From NCBI RefSeq assembly GCF_001941945.1, contig NZ_CP015583.1, positions 3,923,501-3,987,500 on the forward strand: a DNA stretch of 64,000 nucleotides, written 5' to 3'. Origin of the DNA: Roseomonas gilardii (GTDB lineage Bacteria > Pseudomonadota > Alphaproteobacteria > Acetobacterales > Acetobacteraceae). The stretch's first letter is position 1. Each line of letters starts with the position of its first letter. This document shows, in pieces, positions 37,711 through 48,983 of this stretch. The position numbers and the translations under genes were made by a program. The notes below the pieces were generated by a model. It searched no databases, was not told where the DNA came from, and worked only from the letters and a program-made list of their open reading frames with translations.

Positions 37711-40541
37711 GCCCCGTCCTCCAGCCCCGGATGGGAGTTGCGCACGGCGCCGAGATAGGTGGTGCGCGGCCGCGTCCCCAGCTCGCCCAGCAGCGCGTAG
37801 TGCTGCGGCTCCCGCCGCAGCGCCGCCACGGCAGAGCCTTCCGCCGCCAGGTCGCCGAAGCTGATGGCCTGGGCCGGGCAGGCGTTCTGGCAGGCGGTGC
37901 GCACTTCATCGGCGCGCAGCGGCCGGTCCTCCTTCTCCGCGGCGCGGCGGGCGGCGCTGATGCGCTGGGTGCAGTAGGTGCACTTCTCCATCACCCCGCG
38001 CGCCCGCACCGTCACCTCCGGATTGTGCTGCGCCGCCACGAGCGGATCGCCGAGGTTCCCGTATTCCTGGCCGTCATTGTAGCCGAAGAAGTTGAAGCGC
38101 CGGACCTTGTAGGGGCAGTTGCCCTGGCAGAAGCGCGTGCCGATGCAGCGGTTGTAGACCTGCACGTTCAGCCCCTCGCTGTCATGCACCGAGGCGGCGA
38201 CGGGGCAGACCGGCTCGCAGGGCGCCTGCTCGCAATGCATGCAGGGCACGGGCTGGAAGCCGGGGCGCGGGTCCGCCTCCGCCTCGTTCTGCCAGTAGGT
38301 GTCCACGCGCAGCCAGGCCATGTGGCGGCCGCGCGCCACCTCCTCCGGCCCGACCACGGGCACGCTGTTCTCCGCCTGGCAGGCGATGACGCAGGCGTTG
38401 CAGCCGATGCAGAGCGTGGTGTCGATCACCATCGCCCATTGCGGATGGCTGGCCGGCACCCCCTCCACGCGCGGCCCGGTGAGCCGGCTGCCGGGCAGCA
38501 GGCTGGGCGGCGTGGCCGGCGGCGGCACTTCCTGCCCGGGCAGCTCCCCCAGGCCGAAGGCGCGGAACAGGCTGTGCCGGTCGCCCTCCAGCCCGTTCGC
38601 GTCGAGCGGACGCAGGACCTCGCCGCGATGGCCGGTCTTCGCCAAGGCGAGCCCCGCCCCGCCCCAGGGCGCCCCGCTGTCCCGCAGCGCATAGGCATCC
38701 GCGCCCAGCCCGTCGCCGATCGAGCCCGCCCGCGGCCGGCCATAGCCGAGGCTCAGCGCCGCGACGCCCGGCGCCATGCCGGGCAGCGGCAGGACCGGCG
38801 CCTCCAGCTTCCGCCCGCGCCAGTCCAGCGCCACCATGTCGCCCGCCTCCAGGCCGCGCCGCCGCGCTTCCTCGGGCGCCAGCAGCAGCGCATTGCCCCA
38901 GACCTGCCGGGTCAGTGGCTTCGGGCATTCCTGCAGCCAGGCATTGTTGGCGAAGCGACCGTCCCAGCAGGCGGCGTCGGGGCGCAGCGCGAGGAGCAGC
39001 CCGGCCTCCGGCGGCACGGCGCGGAGTTCGGGCAGGCGCGGCTCCGGCACCGCCACCGGGGCGGGCGCGCTGTCCGGCACCACCCCGTCATGCAGCGCCT
39101 GCCGCCACCAGGTCTCGAACGCCGCCCCAGACACCATTCCAGGCACCGCCCCCTGCCAGGTGGCGCGAAGTTCCGCCTGGGGATCGCTGTCCAGCCGCCC
39201 GAGCAGCGCAGTCAGGGCCTGGATGGGCGAGACCGTGTCGTGGAGCGGCTTGATCAGCGGCTGCGCGAGGCTGGCCGTGCCATCCGTGGCCCGGGCATCG
39301 CCCCAGTCCTCCAGCGGATGGGTCATCGGCACGTGCCACCGGCAGGCGGCGGCGGTCTCGTCGAAATAGCCGCCGAGATGCAGGGTGAAGGCGCCGCTCT
39401 TCCCCAGGGCCTCCGCGAAGCCGAGATCGGCGGGCGCGTCATAGGCGGGGTTGCGGTCCAGGATCAGCAGCGTCTCCGCCGATCCGTCGCGCAGGGCCTC
39501 TGCCAACTTGGCGAGATCCTCCGGTGCCTGCCCGGCCGGGGGCTCGCGATACTCCACCGGGGCGCCGAGCCGGTGGTTGGCCCAATGCACCAGCGCCTGC
39601 ACCTCCGGTGGCTGCCAGGGGCCGGCCAGCACCAGCCCTTCCCCGGGCCGCGCCCGCAGATCCGCCAGCGCGGCCTCCAGCCAGCGCGCCATGGCGGGGT
39701 CCAGGGGCGGCGCCTCCAGCGGCGCACCCAGCCCTGCCGCAAGGGCGACGGCGAGGTCCCGCAGCCCGGCGGGCGGCAAAGCGAGGCGGTGATCGGCCTT
39801 GGCGCCCGTCAGGCCGGGCACGGATTCCGCGACATAGAGGCGCGAGAAGCCCCCCGTTTGCCCCCTTCGTGCCCGCCGGTGCGCGGCGAAGCCGCGGGCA
39901 TGGCGGGGCTGGTCCGGCCCGGGGCCGAGCGGATCGGCATCCAGCGCCAGGATGGTGGTGGCCCGGTCCAGGCGCGGCAGGGCCTCCAGCGGCCGCCCGA
40001 AAGCCAGCACGGCGCCCGCGCGCGCATTCTCCTCCCCCACGGGCTCATGCGTGTGCCAGCGCAGGCCCGGGAAGCGGGCGCGCAGTTCACCGAGCAGCCG
40101 CAGCAGGGTGGGCGAGGTGAGATGCCCCGTCAGCAGGTGCAGCCCGGCGCCGCCCCGCGCCTCCGCCTTGCGGATCTGCGGCAGCAGGGCGGAGAAAAGC
40201 GCCTCGCGCGGCGCGATCCGGATGCCCTGGCGCACGGCGCGGGAACGGTCCGGATCGTAGAGCGACAGGATCGCCGCCTCGGTGAAGGCATCGGTGCCGC
40301 CGAGGCTGCCGGGATGCGCGACATTGCCTTCCAGCTTCACCGGGCGGCCCTCGAAGCAGGTGGCGATCACGCCGCGCGCGTAGCCGTTCAGCGTCAGCGC
40401 CGTGGCATAGCGCATGGGCACGCCGGGGACGACGTTCTCCGGCTGCTCCACATAGGGGACGATCTCCTCCGCCGGCTCACCGCAGGCGGTGAGGCTCAGC
40501 GCCGTGCCCAGCAGCGCGAGGCCGGCCCGGCGCCGGCTCAT
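37707..40541 (-). CDS. actB: Alternative complex III subunit B (molybdopterin-like/iron-sulfur fusion without cofactor loop)
   Basis: A 944-residue periplasmic protein. The first 700 residues resemble molybdopterin oxidoreductases but without an apparent Mo-site, as in known ActB. The last 240 residues form a polyferredoxin domain with 'CIGCNACVIAC', 'CMHCEQAPCEPVCP', 'CIGTRFCQGNCPY' and 'CTYCTQRI', enough for four clusters. The N-terminus has a lipoprotein-like signal ending 'SLTACGEP'. The ATG at 40541 is chosen; an earlier in-frame ATG overlaps actA. It lies 38 bases downstream of actA, the only notable gap in the operon. Confidence 0.95.
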   Translation of the reverse strand: MSRRRAGLALLGTALSLTACGEPAEEIVPYVEQPENVVPGVPMRYATALTLNGYARGVIATCFEGRPVKLEGNVAHPGSLGGTDAFTEAAILSLYDPDRSRAVRQGIRIAPREALFSALLPQIRKAEARGGAGLHLLTGHLTSPTLLRLLGELRARFPGLRWHTHEPVGEENARAGAVLAFGRPLEALPRLDRATTILALDADPLGPGPDQPRHARGFAAHRRARRGQTGGFSRLYVAESVPGLTGAKADHRLALPPAGLRDLAVALAAGLGAPLEAPPLDPAMARWLEAALADLRARPGEGLVLAGPWQPPEVQALVHWANHRLGAPVEYREPPAGQAPEDLAKLAEALRDGSAETLLILDRNPAYDAPADLGFAEALGKSGAFTLHLGGYFDETAAACRWHVPMTHPLEDWGDARATDGTASLAQPLIKPLHDTVSPIQALTALLGRLDSDPQAELRATWQGAVPGMVSGAAFETWWRQALHDGVVPDSAPAPVAVPEPRLPELRAVPPEAGLLLALRPDAACWDGRFANNAWLQECPKPLTRQVWGNALLLAPEEARRRGLEAGDMVALDWRGRKLEAPVLPLPGMAPGVAALSLGYGRPRAGSIGDGLGADAYALRDSGAPWGGAGLALAKTGHRGEVLRPLDANGLEGDRHSLFRAFGLGELPGQEVPPPATPPSLLPGSRLTGPRVEGVPASHPQWAMVIDTTLCIGCNACVIACQAENSVPVVGPEEVARGRHMAWLRVDTYWQNEAEADPRPGFQPVPCMHCEQAPCEPVCPVAASVHDSEGLNVQVYNRCIGTRFCQGNCPYKVRRFNFFGYNDGQEYGNLGDPLVAAQHNPEVTVRARGVMEKCTYCTQRISAARRAAEKEDRPLRADEVRTACQNACPAQAISFGDLAAEGSAVAALRREPQHYALLGELGTRPRTTYLGAVRNSHPGLEDGA

Positions 40542-40579
40542 CACCGGCCCACCCTCGCGGGCACCGGCGGGGATGCCGC

Positions 40580-41236
40580 TCAGCGGTGGCAGCGGGAGCA
40601 TTCGGTCAGCCCCTCCGTCTGGATCATGTAATGGCGGATCAGCGCCTCCCCCTGCCGCCGCCGGTTGGCGGGCGGCGTCCAGTCCATGCGGGTGATGGCA
40701 TCCTCCGGCCGCAGGTTCGGCGCCGGGTCGCGGTGGCAGTCCAGGCACCAGCCCATGGTCAGCGGCGCCACCTGACGGACCTGCGGCATCCGGCCGATGT
40801 CGCCATGGCAGGTGGCGCAGCCGACGCCGTTCCGCACATGCACGCTGTGGTCGAAGAAGACATAGTCCGGCAGGCGGTGGACGCGCTGCCAGGCGATCGG
40901 CACCTGCTTCGCAAGGCTTTCGCGCACCGGCGCCAAGATCGCGGCATTGGTCCAGATCTGCGAATGGCAGGTCATGCAGGTTTCGGTCGGCGGCATGCCG
41001 GCGAAGCGGGATTCCGCGACGGTGGTGTGGCAGTAGCGGCAGTCGAGGCCGAGGCTGCCGACATGATGCGCGTGGCTGAACTGCACGGGCTGTTCCACCA
41101 CCAGATCCTGCCGCGTCACATGCGCGGTGAAGGGCAGCCAGAGCAGCAGGCCGATCCCGCCCAGGATGAACAAAAGGACAGCCAGCAGCCCGGCACGGGC
41201 CAGGGTGTCGGCCTGAGGGGAGAAGATCTGCGGCAC
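40580..41236 (-). CDS. actA: Alternative complex III subunit A, pentahaem cytochrome c
   Basis: A 218-residue protein with an N-terminal membrane anchor (about 13-36) and five haem-binding motifs: CRYCH, CMTCH, CATCH, CLDCH and CSRCH. That count is the ActA signature. It is the first gene of the twelve-gene operon 41236 to 29321. The start appears to be GTG at 41236. No strong ribosome-binding site is seen, and the promoter should lie in the 420 bases up to purU. Confidence 0.95.
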   Translation of the reverse strand: MPQIFSPQADTLARAGLLAVLLFILGGIGLLLWLPFTAHVTRQDLVVEQPVQFSHAHHVGSLGLDCRYCHTTVAESRFAGMPPTETCMTCHSQIWTNAAILAPVRESLAKQVPIAWQRVHRLPDYVFFDHSVHVRNGVGCATCHGDIGRMPQVRQVAPLTMGWCLDCHRDPAPNLRPEDAITRMDWTPPANRRRQGEALIRHYMIQTEGLTECSRCHR

Positions 41237-41658
41237 GTGCCGGTCAGAAGCCGGCGGACGGGTCGAGGCCGGACAGGCGCGCCCGCGCGAGGTGTCGCGG
41301 GCCTGGACGCATCGTGAATCGCATCGTGACGTTCGGAGATCCGTTGTTGCGGCGAAGCTGAACCAGCCTCCGGAGGATGAGAACGGGCCCGCGCCGGGAC
41401 GGTGATCAACAGGACGAGATGATGCGGGTGGCGACGGACATGGCTCGCGCGGTGGTGATCCCGCGGCGGCGCTGCACGGCCCTTCGCCCTGTCCTCTGGC
41501 CGCCTGTGACCGCGCCGGTCTATGAGAGGCACGGGTTCCGGGACGCCGGCCGCCTGGCCGGACGCGGTGCGTGCCGGGACGGGCGGGAACGCGGCTCCCG
41601 CACCATGGACGCGGCCCGGGGACATGCCCGCCCGGCCCTCATCAGCCATCGGATGCAC

Positions 41659-42522
41659 ATGACAGCCACGCAATACATCCTGACCCTGTCCTGCCCCAAC
41701 CGGCCCGGCATCGTGGCGGCCGTGGCCGGCTGCATCTTCGAGCATGGCGGCAACATCCGCGAGGCGCAGCAATACGACGACACGGAGAGCACCCGCTTCT
41801 TCGCGCGCATCACCCTCGACCATCCCGAGGACCGGCTGGACCTGGAGGCGCTGCGGCAGGGCTTCGGCCTCGTCGCGGAACGCTTCGGCATGTCCTGGAG
41901 CCTGCGCGACCGGGGCGAGCGGCAGCGCGTCATGCTGCTGGCCTCGAAGTTCGACCACTGCCTCGCCGACATCCTCTACCGCTGGCGCATCGGCGAGCTG
42001 CCGATGATCCCGACGGCCATCGTCTCCAACCATCCGCTGGAGACCTATGCGCATCTCGATTTCACCGGCATCCCCTTCCACCACCTGCCGGTGACGAAGG
42101 CGAACAAGCGGGAGCAGGAGGAGCGGATCTGGTCGCTGCTGCAGGAGACCGGCACGGATCTGGTGATCCTGGCGCGCTACATGCAAATCCTTTCCGACGA
42201 TCTCGCCAGGAAGCTGGCCGGGCGCTGCATCAACATCCACCATTCCTTCCTGCCGGGCTTCAAGGGCGCGCGCCCCTATCACCAGGCGCATGCGCGCGGC
42301 GTGAAGCTCATCGGCGCCACGGCGCACTACGTCACCGCCGATCTCGACGAGGGGCCGATCATCGAGCAGGACGTGGAGCGCATCAGCCACAACGACACGC
42401 CCGAGGACCTGATCCGCCAGGGGCGCGACATCGAGCGCCGCGTCCTGTCCCGCGCACTGCTCTGGCAGCTCGAAGGGCGCATCCTGCTCAACGGCAGCCG
42501 GACGGTGGTGTTCCGGGACTGA
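41659..42522 (+). CDS. purU: Formyltetrahydrofolate deformylase
   Basis: A 287-residue enzyme releasing formate from 10-formyl-THF. An N-terminal ACT domain ('[20 protein letters not shown]') is followed by the formyltransferase fold with '[18 protein letters not shown]' and the aspartate motif '[14 protein letters not shown]'. The start is ATG 41659 or the ATG six bases earlier; the family length (about 285) fits both. It is divergent from actA and upstream of a secreted hydrolase. Confidence 0.96.
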   Translation: MTATQYILTLSCPNRPGIVAAVAGCIFEHGGNIREAQQYDDTESTRFFARITLDHPEDRLDLEALRQGFGLVAERFGMSWSLRDRGERQRVMLLASKFDHCLADILYRWRIGELPMIPTAIVSNHPLETYAHLDFTGIPFHHLPVTKANKREQEERIWSLLQETGTDLVILARYMQILSDDLARKLAGRCINIHHSFLPGFKGARPYHQAHARGVKLIGATAHYVTADLDEGPIIEQDVERISHNDTPEDLIRQGRDIERRVLSRALLWQLEGRILLNGSRTVVFRD

Positions 42523-42626
42523 GCCGGACGGACGCGCGGCGCGGCCGGGCCGGTTGCCGCCGCCCGGGCTTCGCGGAACACTGGCCTCCAGACGGCCACC
42601 CAAGGCCGCCGGAGGAGAACGCCAGG

Positions 42627-44042
42627 ATGAGACGCCGCACACTCGCCCTCGGGGCGCCGGGCCTGTTTCTCGCCGCCACGGGCGCGGCGGAGGCGCAGGG
42701 CAGCGTTTCCGGGAATCCGCCCGTCCCGCGCCCGGATGCCGCCCGTCCCGCCTCGGCCGCCTTGCCGACACCTCCGGTCCCAGGCGGCGCGGGGGCCTGG
42801 GTGACGAGCTGGGCCGCCTCGGTCCAGGGGCCCTATCCGGTGGGCAATCCTTCCGCCCAGCCGGACCAGCGCTTCGCCATCCCGGAACCGGCGCAGGGGC
42901 TGCGGGACCAGACGCTGCGGCTGGTGCTGCGGCCCACCGTCTGGGGCCCCCAGGCGCGGCTGCGCTTCTCCAACGCCTTCGGCACCCGCCCGCTGCGGAT
43001 CGAGGGCGTCCATGCCGGGCTGCAGCTCGGCGGCGCGACGCTGCTGCCCGGCAGCAACCGCCCCGTGCGCTTCGGCGGCGAGGCGGGCGTGACGATCCCG
43101 CCGGGCGGGCAGGCCTGGTCGGACCCGGTGTCGCTGCCGCCCGGCGACGTGGCCTCGCCGCTGCTGGCCGGGCGCAAGCTGGCCGTCTCTCTCCATCTCC
43201 CCGGCCAGACCGGGCCGATGACCTGGCACGCCAAGGCGATGCAGACCTCCTACCTCTCGCCGCCCGGTGCCGGGTCGCGGGGCGCGGAGGAGGGCGAGGC
43301 AGCCTTCCCCTATTCCGTGGCCTCCTGGTTCTTCCTCGATGCGGTGGACATGGCGGCACCGGCCGGCACGCCCGTGGTGGTATGCCTCGGCGATTCCATC
43401 ACCGACGGCACCGCCTCCACCATGAATGGCGACGACCGCTGGCCGGACGTGCTGTGGCGGCGCCTCGCCGCGGCGTCGGACCGGCCGGTCGCGGTGGTGA
43501 ATGCCGGGATCGGCGGCAACCAGGTGGCAGGCCCGGCCGAATACGGGCCGGAAAAGCCCTTCCCCGGCGGTCCCTCCGCCCTGTCGCGGCTGGAGCGGGA
43601 CGTGATCTCCCTGTCCGGCGTGACGGCGGTGATCTGGCTGGAGGGCATCAACGACTTCAGCCGCAATGGCAATGCCTCCCTCGACACGGTGCGCGACGCG
43701 ATGCGGGAGGGCGTGCGCCGGCTGCGCGACGGCATTCCCGGCCTGAGGATGATCGGCGCCACGCTGCCCCCGGCGCTGGGCAGCAGCAGCGCCGCGCATG
43801 GCCATGCCGAGCAGGACGAGAAGCGGCGCGGGTTGAACGCCTTCATCCGCGATTCCGGCACGTTCGACGCGGTGGCGGATTTCGAGCGCGTCACGCTCGA
43901 CCCCGCGACCGGCGGGCTGCGGCCGGAGATGGTGCCGGAATCCACCACCGGCGGCCCGGGCGACAAGCTGCACCCGAACCGCGCCGGCTATCTCGCCATG
44001 GGAGCCAGCATCGCGCCGGAACTGCTGCTGCCGAAGCGCTGA
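42627..44042 (+). CDS. Secreted SGNH/GDSL-type hydrolase
   Basis: A 471-residue exported esterase-like protein. A signal peptide (1-23, cut at 'AAEAQ') and a Pro-rich linker are followed by a beta-rich domain (60-240), then the SGNH domain. Block I is 'VVCLGDSITDGTAS', block II has 'NAGIGGNQV', block III is 'IWLEGINDFS', and block V is 'DKLHPNRAGYLAMG' with the Asp-x-x-His pair. Substrate is unknown; similar two-domain proteins act on acylated polysaccharides or lipids. GGAGG is ten bases before ATG. Confidence 0.92.
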   Translation: MRRRTLALGAPGLFLAATGAAEAQGSVSGNPPVPRPDAARPASAALPTPPVPGGAGAWVTSWAASVQGPYPVGNPSAQPDQRFAIPEPAQGLRDQTLRLVLRPTVWGPQARLRFSNAFGTRPLRIEGVHAGLQLGGATLLPGSNRPVRFGGEAGVTIPPGGQAWSDPVSLPPGDVASPLLAGRKLAVSLHLPGQTGPMTWHAKAMQTSYLSPPGAGSRGAEEGEAAFPYSVASWFFLDAVDMAAPAGTPVVVCLGDSITDGTASTMNGDDRWPDVLWRRLAAASDRPVAVVNAGIGGNQVAGPAEYGPEKPFPGGPSALSRLERDVISLSGVTAVIWLEGINDFSRNGNASLDTVRDAMREGVRRLRDGIPGLRMIGATLPPALGSSSAAHGHAEQDEKRRGLNAFIRDSGTFDAVADFERVTLDPATGGLRPEMVPESTTGGPGDKLHPNRAGYLAMGASIAPELLLPKR

Positions 44043-44144
44043 CGGGCGCACCCGCGCTCCGGGAGTTGAGCGGCGGCAGGGTTCGCGAGCGGGGCGGCCG
44101 GGCTAGGCTCTGCCGTCCAGACACACGGAGGCCAGAAGACCTTG

Positions 44145-44671
44145 ATGAACCGATCCCTGCTATCCGGCCGCGGCGCGTTCCTGGCCCTCACGGCGAGCGG
44201 CCTGTTCGGCCTCGCCGCCTGCGCCGCGCCTTCCGGCCCCCACAATCCGCCGCGGCCCCGGTGCCCGCGAATGCCATGTCAGGAGTCCAGCCCGTGGCCG
44301 CCACGCCGGATCAGCCGCTGGAAGGCGTCGCCTGGCGCCTCACGCAACTGGAGGGACAGCTCGTCACCGTCTCCGGCCAGGACCAGCGCGCGCCCTTCCT
44401 GCAGTTCGACGCGCAGAACAGGCGGGTTTCCGGGTCCGGCGGCTGCAACCGCCTGACCGGCGCCTATCTGTCCGGACCGGGCACGCTGCGGGTCGGACCC
44501 GTGGCCAGCACCCGCATGGCCTGCCTCGACCAGGGCACCGGGGAGCGCGAGAACCGCTTCTTCGCCGTGCTGGAAGCGACCAGGGGCTATCGGATCGCGG
44601 GCCGCACGCTGACCCTGACCGGCGAAGGCGGCCAGATCCTGGCAATGCTGGAGGAATCGACGCTGCGCTGA
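44145..44671 (+). pseudogene. META/HslJ-domain lipoprotein interrupted by a frameshift
   Basis: The ATG at 44145 opens a lipoprotein signal ('FLALTASGLFGLAACAAPSG') in one frame, while the META domain ('PLEGVAWRLTQLEGQ', 'GSGGCNRLTGAYL', 'MACLDQGTGERENRFF') is in the next frame. A run of five C at 44237-44241 is the break point. One more C would join signal, linker ('PPQSAAAPVPANA') and domain into a single 176-residue lipoprotein. It is either a real one-base deletion or a sequencing error. Without repair, only an internal ATG (44276) could produce a cytoplasmic META domain. Confidence 0.82.
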
Positions 44672-44678
44672 GGCATCC

Positions 44679-44704
44679 GGATGGGGGAGTCCACGCCCCC
44701 ATCC
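44679..44704. terminator. Bidirectional hairpin between META lipoprotein and GST
   Basis: Perfect nine-base arms GGATGGGGG (44679-44687) and CCCCCATCC (44696-44704) with an eight-base loop, placed between two convergent genes. Confidence 0.65.
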
Positions 44705-44726
44705 CCCTCCCCGTTCCGGCCGATGG

Positions 44727-45356
44727 TCACGCCGCCCGGTCCAGCCCCTCATCCGCCAGGACCTTCCGCACGGCGGCGTCCTCGGTCACCCGGTCGTGCA
44801 GCGCCTGCACATGGGGATAGCGGCCGAGCTTCTCCGGCAGCTTCATGATCGCCCAGCGAATCATCGGAAAGGCATAGGCGTCGATCACCGTCCGCCTTTC
44901 CCCCAGGATGAAGGGGTGCTCCGCCAGTTGCGCATCCAGCAGGGCGAGGCGCTTGCGGACGAGTTCCATCCCCGCCTGGCGCACCGCCTCCTTCGCCGCC
45001 TCGCTCCGGTCCGCCGTGTAACGCTCCGGCATGAAGATCGGATAGAAGGAGGGATGCAGGTCCCCGGTCATGAAGGACGACCAGCGGTCCAGCTCCGCCT
45101 GCTCCTCCGGCGTGTTCCCAGCATCCAGCCCGGCCTGCGGGAAACGGCGCGCGAGGTAATGCAGGATCGCCCCGGCCTGCGTCAGCACCCAGCCGGATTC
45201 GTCGCACAGCGCCGGCACGGCACCCGACGGGTTCACCGCCACGAGTTCCGGCGAGCCGTACTGGACCCGCTTCGCCTCATAGGGCTGGCCGATCCATTCC
45301 AGGACGATATGCGGGGCCAGCGAGCAGGCGCCGGGCGCGTAGAAGAGCGTCAGCAT
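44727..45356 (-). CDS. Glutathione S-transferase (beta-like)
   Basis: A 209-residue cytosolic GST. The thioredoxin-like N-terminal domain starts 'LTLFYAPGACSLAPHIVLEW' with the Cys of beta-class enzymes at residue 11; 'GAVPALCDESG' carries the cis-Pro and 'LTQAGAILHYLARRFP' the gamma-glutamyl-binding segment. The helical domain includes 'ERRTVIDAYAFPMIRWA'. Substrate unknown. It stands between the convergent META gene and dnaJ, which is 130 bases away on the same strand. Confidence 0.93.
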   Translation of the reverse strand: MLTLFYAPGACSLAPHIVLEWIGQPYEAKRVQYGSPELVAVNPSGAVPALCDESGWVLTQAGAILHYLARRFPQAGLDAGNTPEEQAELDRWSSFMTGDLHPSFYPIFMPERYTADRSEAAKEAVRQAGMELVRKRLALLDAQLAEHPFILGERRTVIDAYAFPMIRWAIMKLPEKLGRYPHVQALHDRVTEDAAVRKVLADEGLDRAA

Positions 45357-45487
45357 GGGAAGCGTCCCTCCATCCCGCCGCGCATGGGCGCCAGGACGTG
45401 GCGGGCGCGGCGGAGGGTCCTTACTGCCATGCGGGTGGGGGCACCTGAATGCCCGTGCCGCTCAGAACTCCGGGAGGCGAGAGCGGC

Positions 45488-46651
45488 CTAGCGCCCCAGC
45501 CCGTCCCAGAACTCCTTCACCTTGGCGAAGAAGCCCTCGGATTCCGGCGAGGACCGGTCGCCCTCTCGCGCCTCGGCCTCGAACTGCTCCAGCAGCTCGC
45601 GCTGGCGGGTGGAGAGGTTCTGCGGCGTCTCGACGCTGACCTGGACATACATGTCGCCGCGCGCCGCCGAGCGGAGCACGGAGAAGCCCTTGCCACGCAG
45701 GCGGAACTGGTCCCCCGCCTGGGTGCCCTGCGGGATGGTGACGCGGGCGCGGCCACCGTCGATCGTCGGCACCTCCACCGCCCCGCCCAGCGCCGCCTGG
45801 GTCATGCGCAGCGGCACGCGGACGAAGATGTTGTTGCCGTCGCGCACGAAGAGCGGATGCGTGCGCACGCCGATATCCACGTAGAGATCGCCCGCGGGCG
45901 CGCCGCGCAGCCCGGCCTCGCCCTCGCCGGACAGGCGGATGCGGGTGCCGTCCTCGACCCCCGCCGGAACGGTGACGTTGAGGGTGCGGTCGCGCTGCAC
46001 GCGGCCGGCACCCTGGCAGACCTTGCAGGGGTTCTTCACGGTGCGGCCGGTGCCGCCGCAGGTCGGGCAGGTGCGTTCCACCAGGAAGAAGCCCTGCTGC
46101 GCCCGGACCTTGCCCGCGCCATGGCAGGTGGTGCAGGTCTGCACGGAGGCCTTGCCGCCCTCGGCGCCCGAGCCGTCGCAGGCCTCGCAGGCCACGGAGC
46201 TGGGCACGCGGATGGTCTTCTTGACCCCGGCGAAGGCTTCCTCAAGGCTGATCTCGATGCTGGTGCGCAGGTCCGACCCGCGCCCCGCCGCAGCACCGCC
46301 CCGGCCACGGCCACCACCGGCGGCACCGCCGAAATTGGCGCCGAACATCTGCTCGAAGATGTCCTCGAAGGGCGAGCCGGAGAAGCCGCCACCGCCGAAG
46401 CCCCCGGCCCCGCCGCCGCCACCGCCCTCGAAGGCGGCATGGCCGTAGCGGTCATAGGCGGCGCGCTTCTCGCCATCCTTCAGGACGTCGTAGGCCTCGT
46501 TGAGTTCCTTGAACCGCGTCTCGGCGCTCTTGTCGCCCTGGTTGCGGTCCGGATGGTACTTCATGGCGAGCTTGCGGTAGGCCTTCTTCAGCTCGTCCTC
46601 GCCCGCGTCACGGGCACAACCCAGAATTTCGTAGTAATCGCGCTTTGCCAT
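45488..46651 (-). CDS. dnaJ: Chaperone DnaJ (Hsp40)
   Basis: A 387-residue type I Hsp40: J domain (1-70) with 'HPDRN', Gly-rich region (75-135), four zinc-finger repeats ('CEACDGSG', 'CTTCHGAG', 'CPTCGGTG', 'CKVCQGAG'), then the substrate-binding C-terminal domain. ATG at 46651 gives the canonical '[10 protein letters not shown]' start. It follows dnaK across 197 bases containing a terminator-like hairpin, so it may be transcribed in part separately. Confidence 0.97.
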   Translation of the reverse strand: MAKRDYYEILGCARDAGEDELKKAYRKLAMKYHPDRNQGDKSAETRFKELNEAYDVLKDGEKRAAYDRYGHAAFEGGGGGGAGGFGGGGFSGSPFEDIFEQMFGANFGGAAGGGRGRGGAAAGRGSDLRTSIEISLEEAFAGVKKTIRVPSSVACEACDGSGAEGGKASVQTCTTCHGAGKVRAQQGFFLVERTCPTCGGTGRTVKNPCKVCQGAGRVQRDRTLNVTVPAGVEDGTRIRLSGEGEAGLRGAPAGDLYVDIGVRTHPLFVRDGNNIFVRVPLRMTQAALGGAVEVPTIDGGRARVTIPQGTQAGDQFRLRGKGFSVLRSAARGDMYVQVSVETPQNLSTRQRELLEQFEAEAREGDRSSPESEGFFAKVKEFWDGLGR

Positions 46652-46775
46652 CGTCGTCCCGTTCGCAGGGCGGGCCCGGTCCGGTGACACCGATCACCGG
46701 ATCAGCCAATTTTTCCCATGGCCTGCCGATCCGCGACTGTCGCGGGCAGGACACCAGAGGCGCTTCATAGCAAAA

Positions 46776-46813
46776 CGCCCGGCCCGGGGGGCAAAATCCC
46801 CACGGACCGGGCG
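46776..46813 (-). terminator. Terminator/attenuator hairpin between dnaK and dnaJ
   Basis: CGCCCGG (46776-46782) and CCGGGCG (46807-46813) enclose an inner GGGG/CCCC stem. On the minus strand the stem is followed by TTTTGC, giving a factor-independent terminator at the dnaK end. Confidence 0.65.
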
Positions 46814-46848
46814 CCGTGCCCTACAGCGCCGGTGGGCTCTTCAGCCCG

Positions 46849-48798
<1,950 letters not shown>

Positions 48799-48910
48799 CC
48801 GTCTCTCCTCTGCGGCGGATCGGGACGGCCCTGCTCAGGCGCCGTGCCGGTCCCCATTTGCTCGGATGTGGGGAATTGGTTCGGACCGGGGCCGGTCCGC
48901 GACCAAGGAT

Positions 48911-48937
48911 GTATTGTTCCGGGGCTTTGGCAACAAG
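48911..48937 (-). promoter_or_regulatory. Possible heat-shock (sigma-32-like) promoter upstream of dnaK
   Basis: Read on the minus strand, CTTG (48937-48934) is followed after 17 bases by CAATAC, about 110 bases before the dnaK ATG. This is a loose fit to alphaproteobacterial RpoH promoters (CTTG-N17-CYTAT). No CIRCE inverted repeat is seen. Confidence 0.3.
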
Positions 48938-48983
48938 AGGGCAACACCCGCAAAGCGGCCCCTCTTCGCGCGCTTCCCGTGAG

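Noticed and set aside
37731..40631. Long plus-strand open frame opposite actB
   Set aside because: Antisense shadow; the minus strand carries ferredoxin motifs and operon overlaps.
48799..48983. CIRCE element upstream of dnaK
   Set aside because: No TTAGCACTC-N9-GAGTGCTAA-like inverted repeat found.
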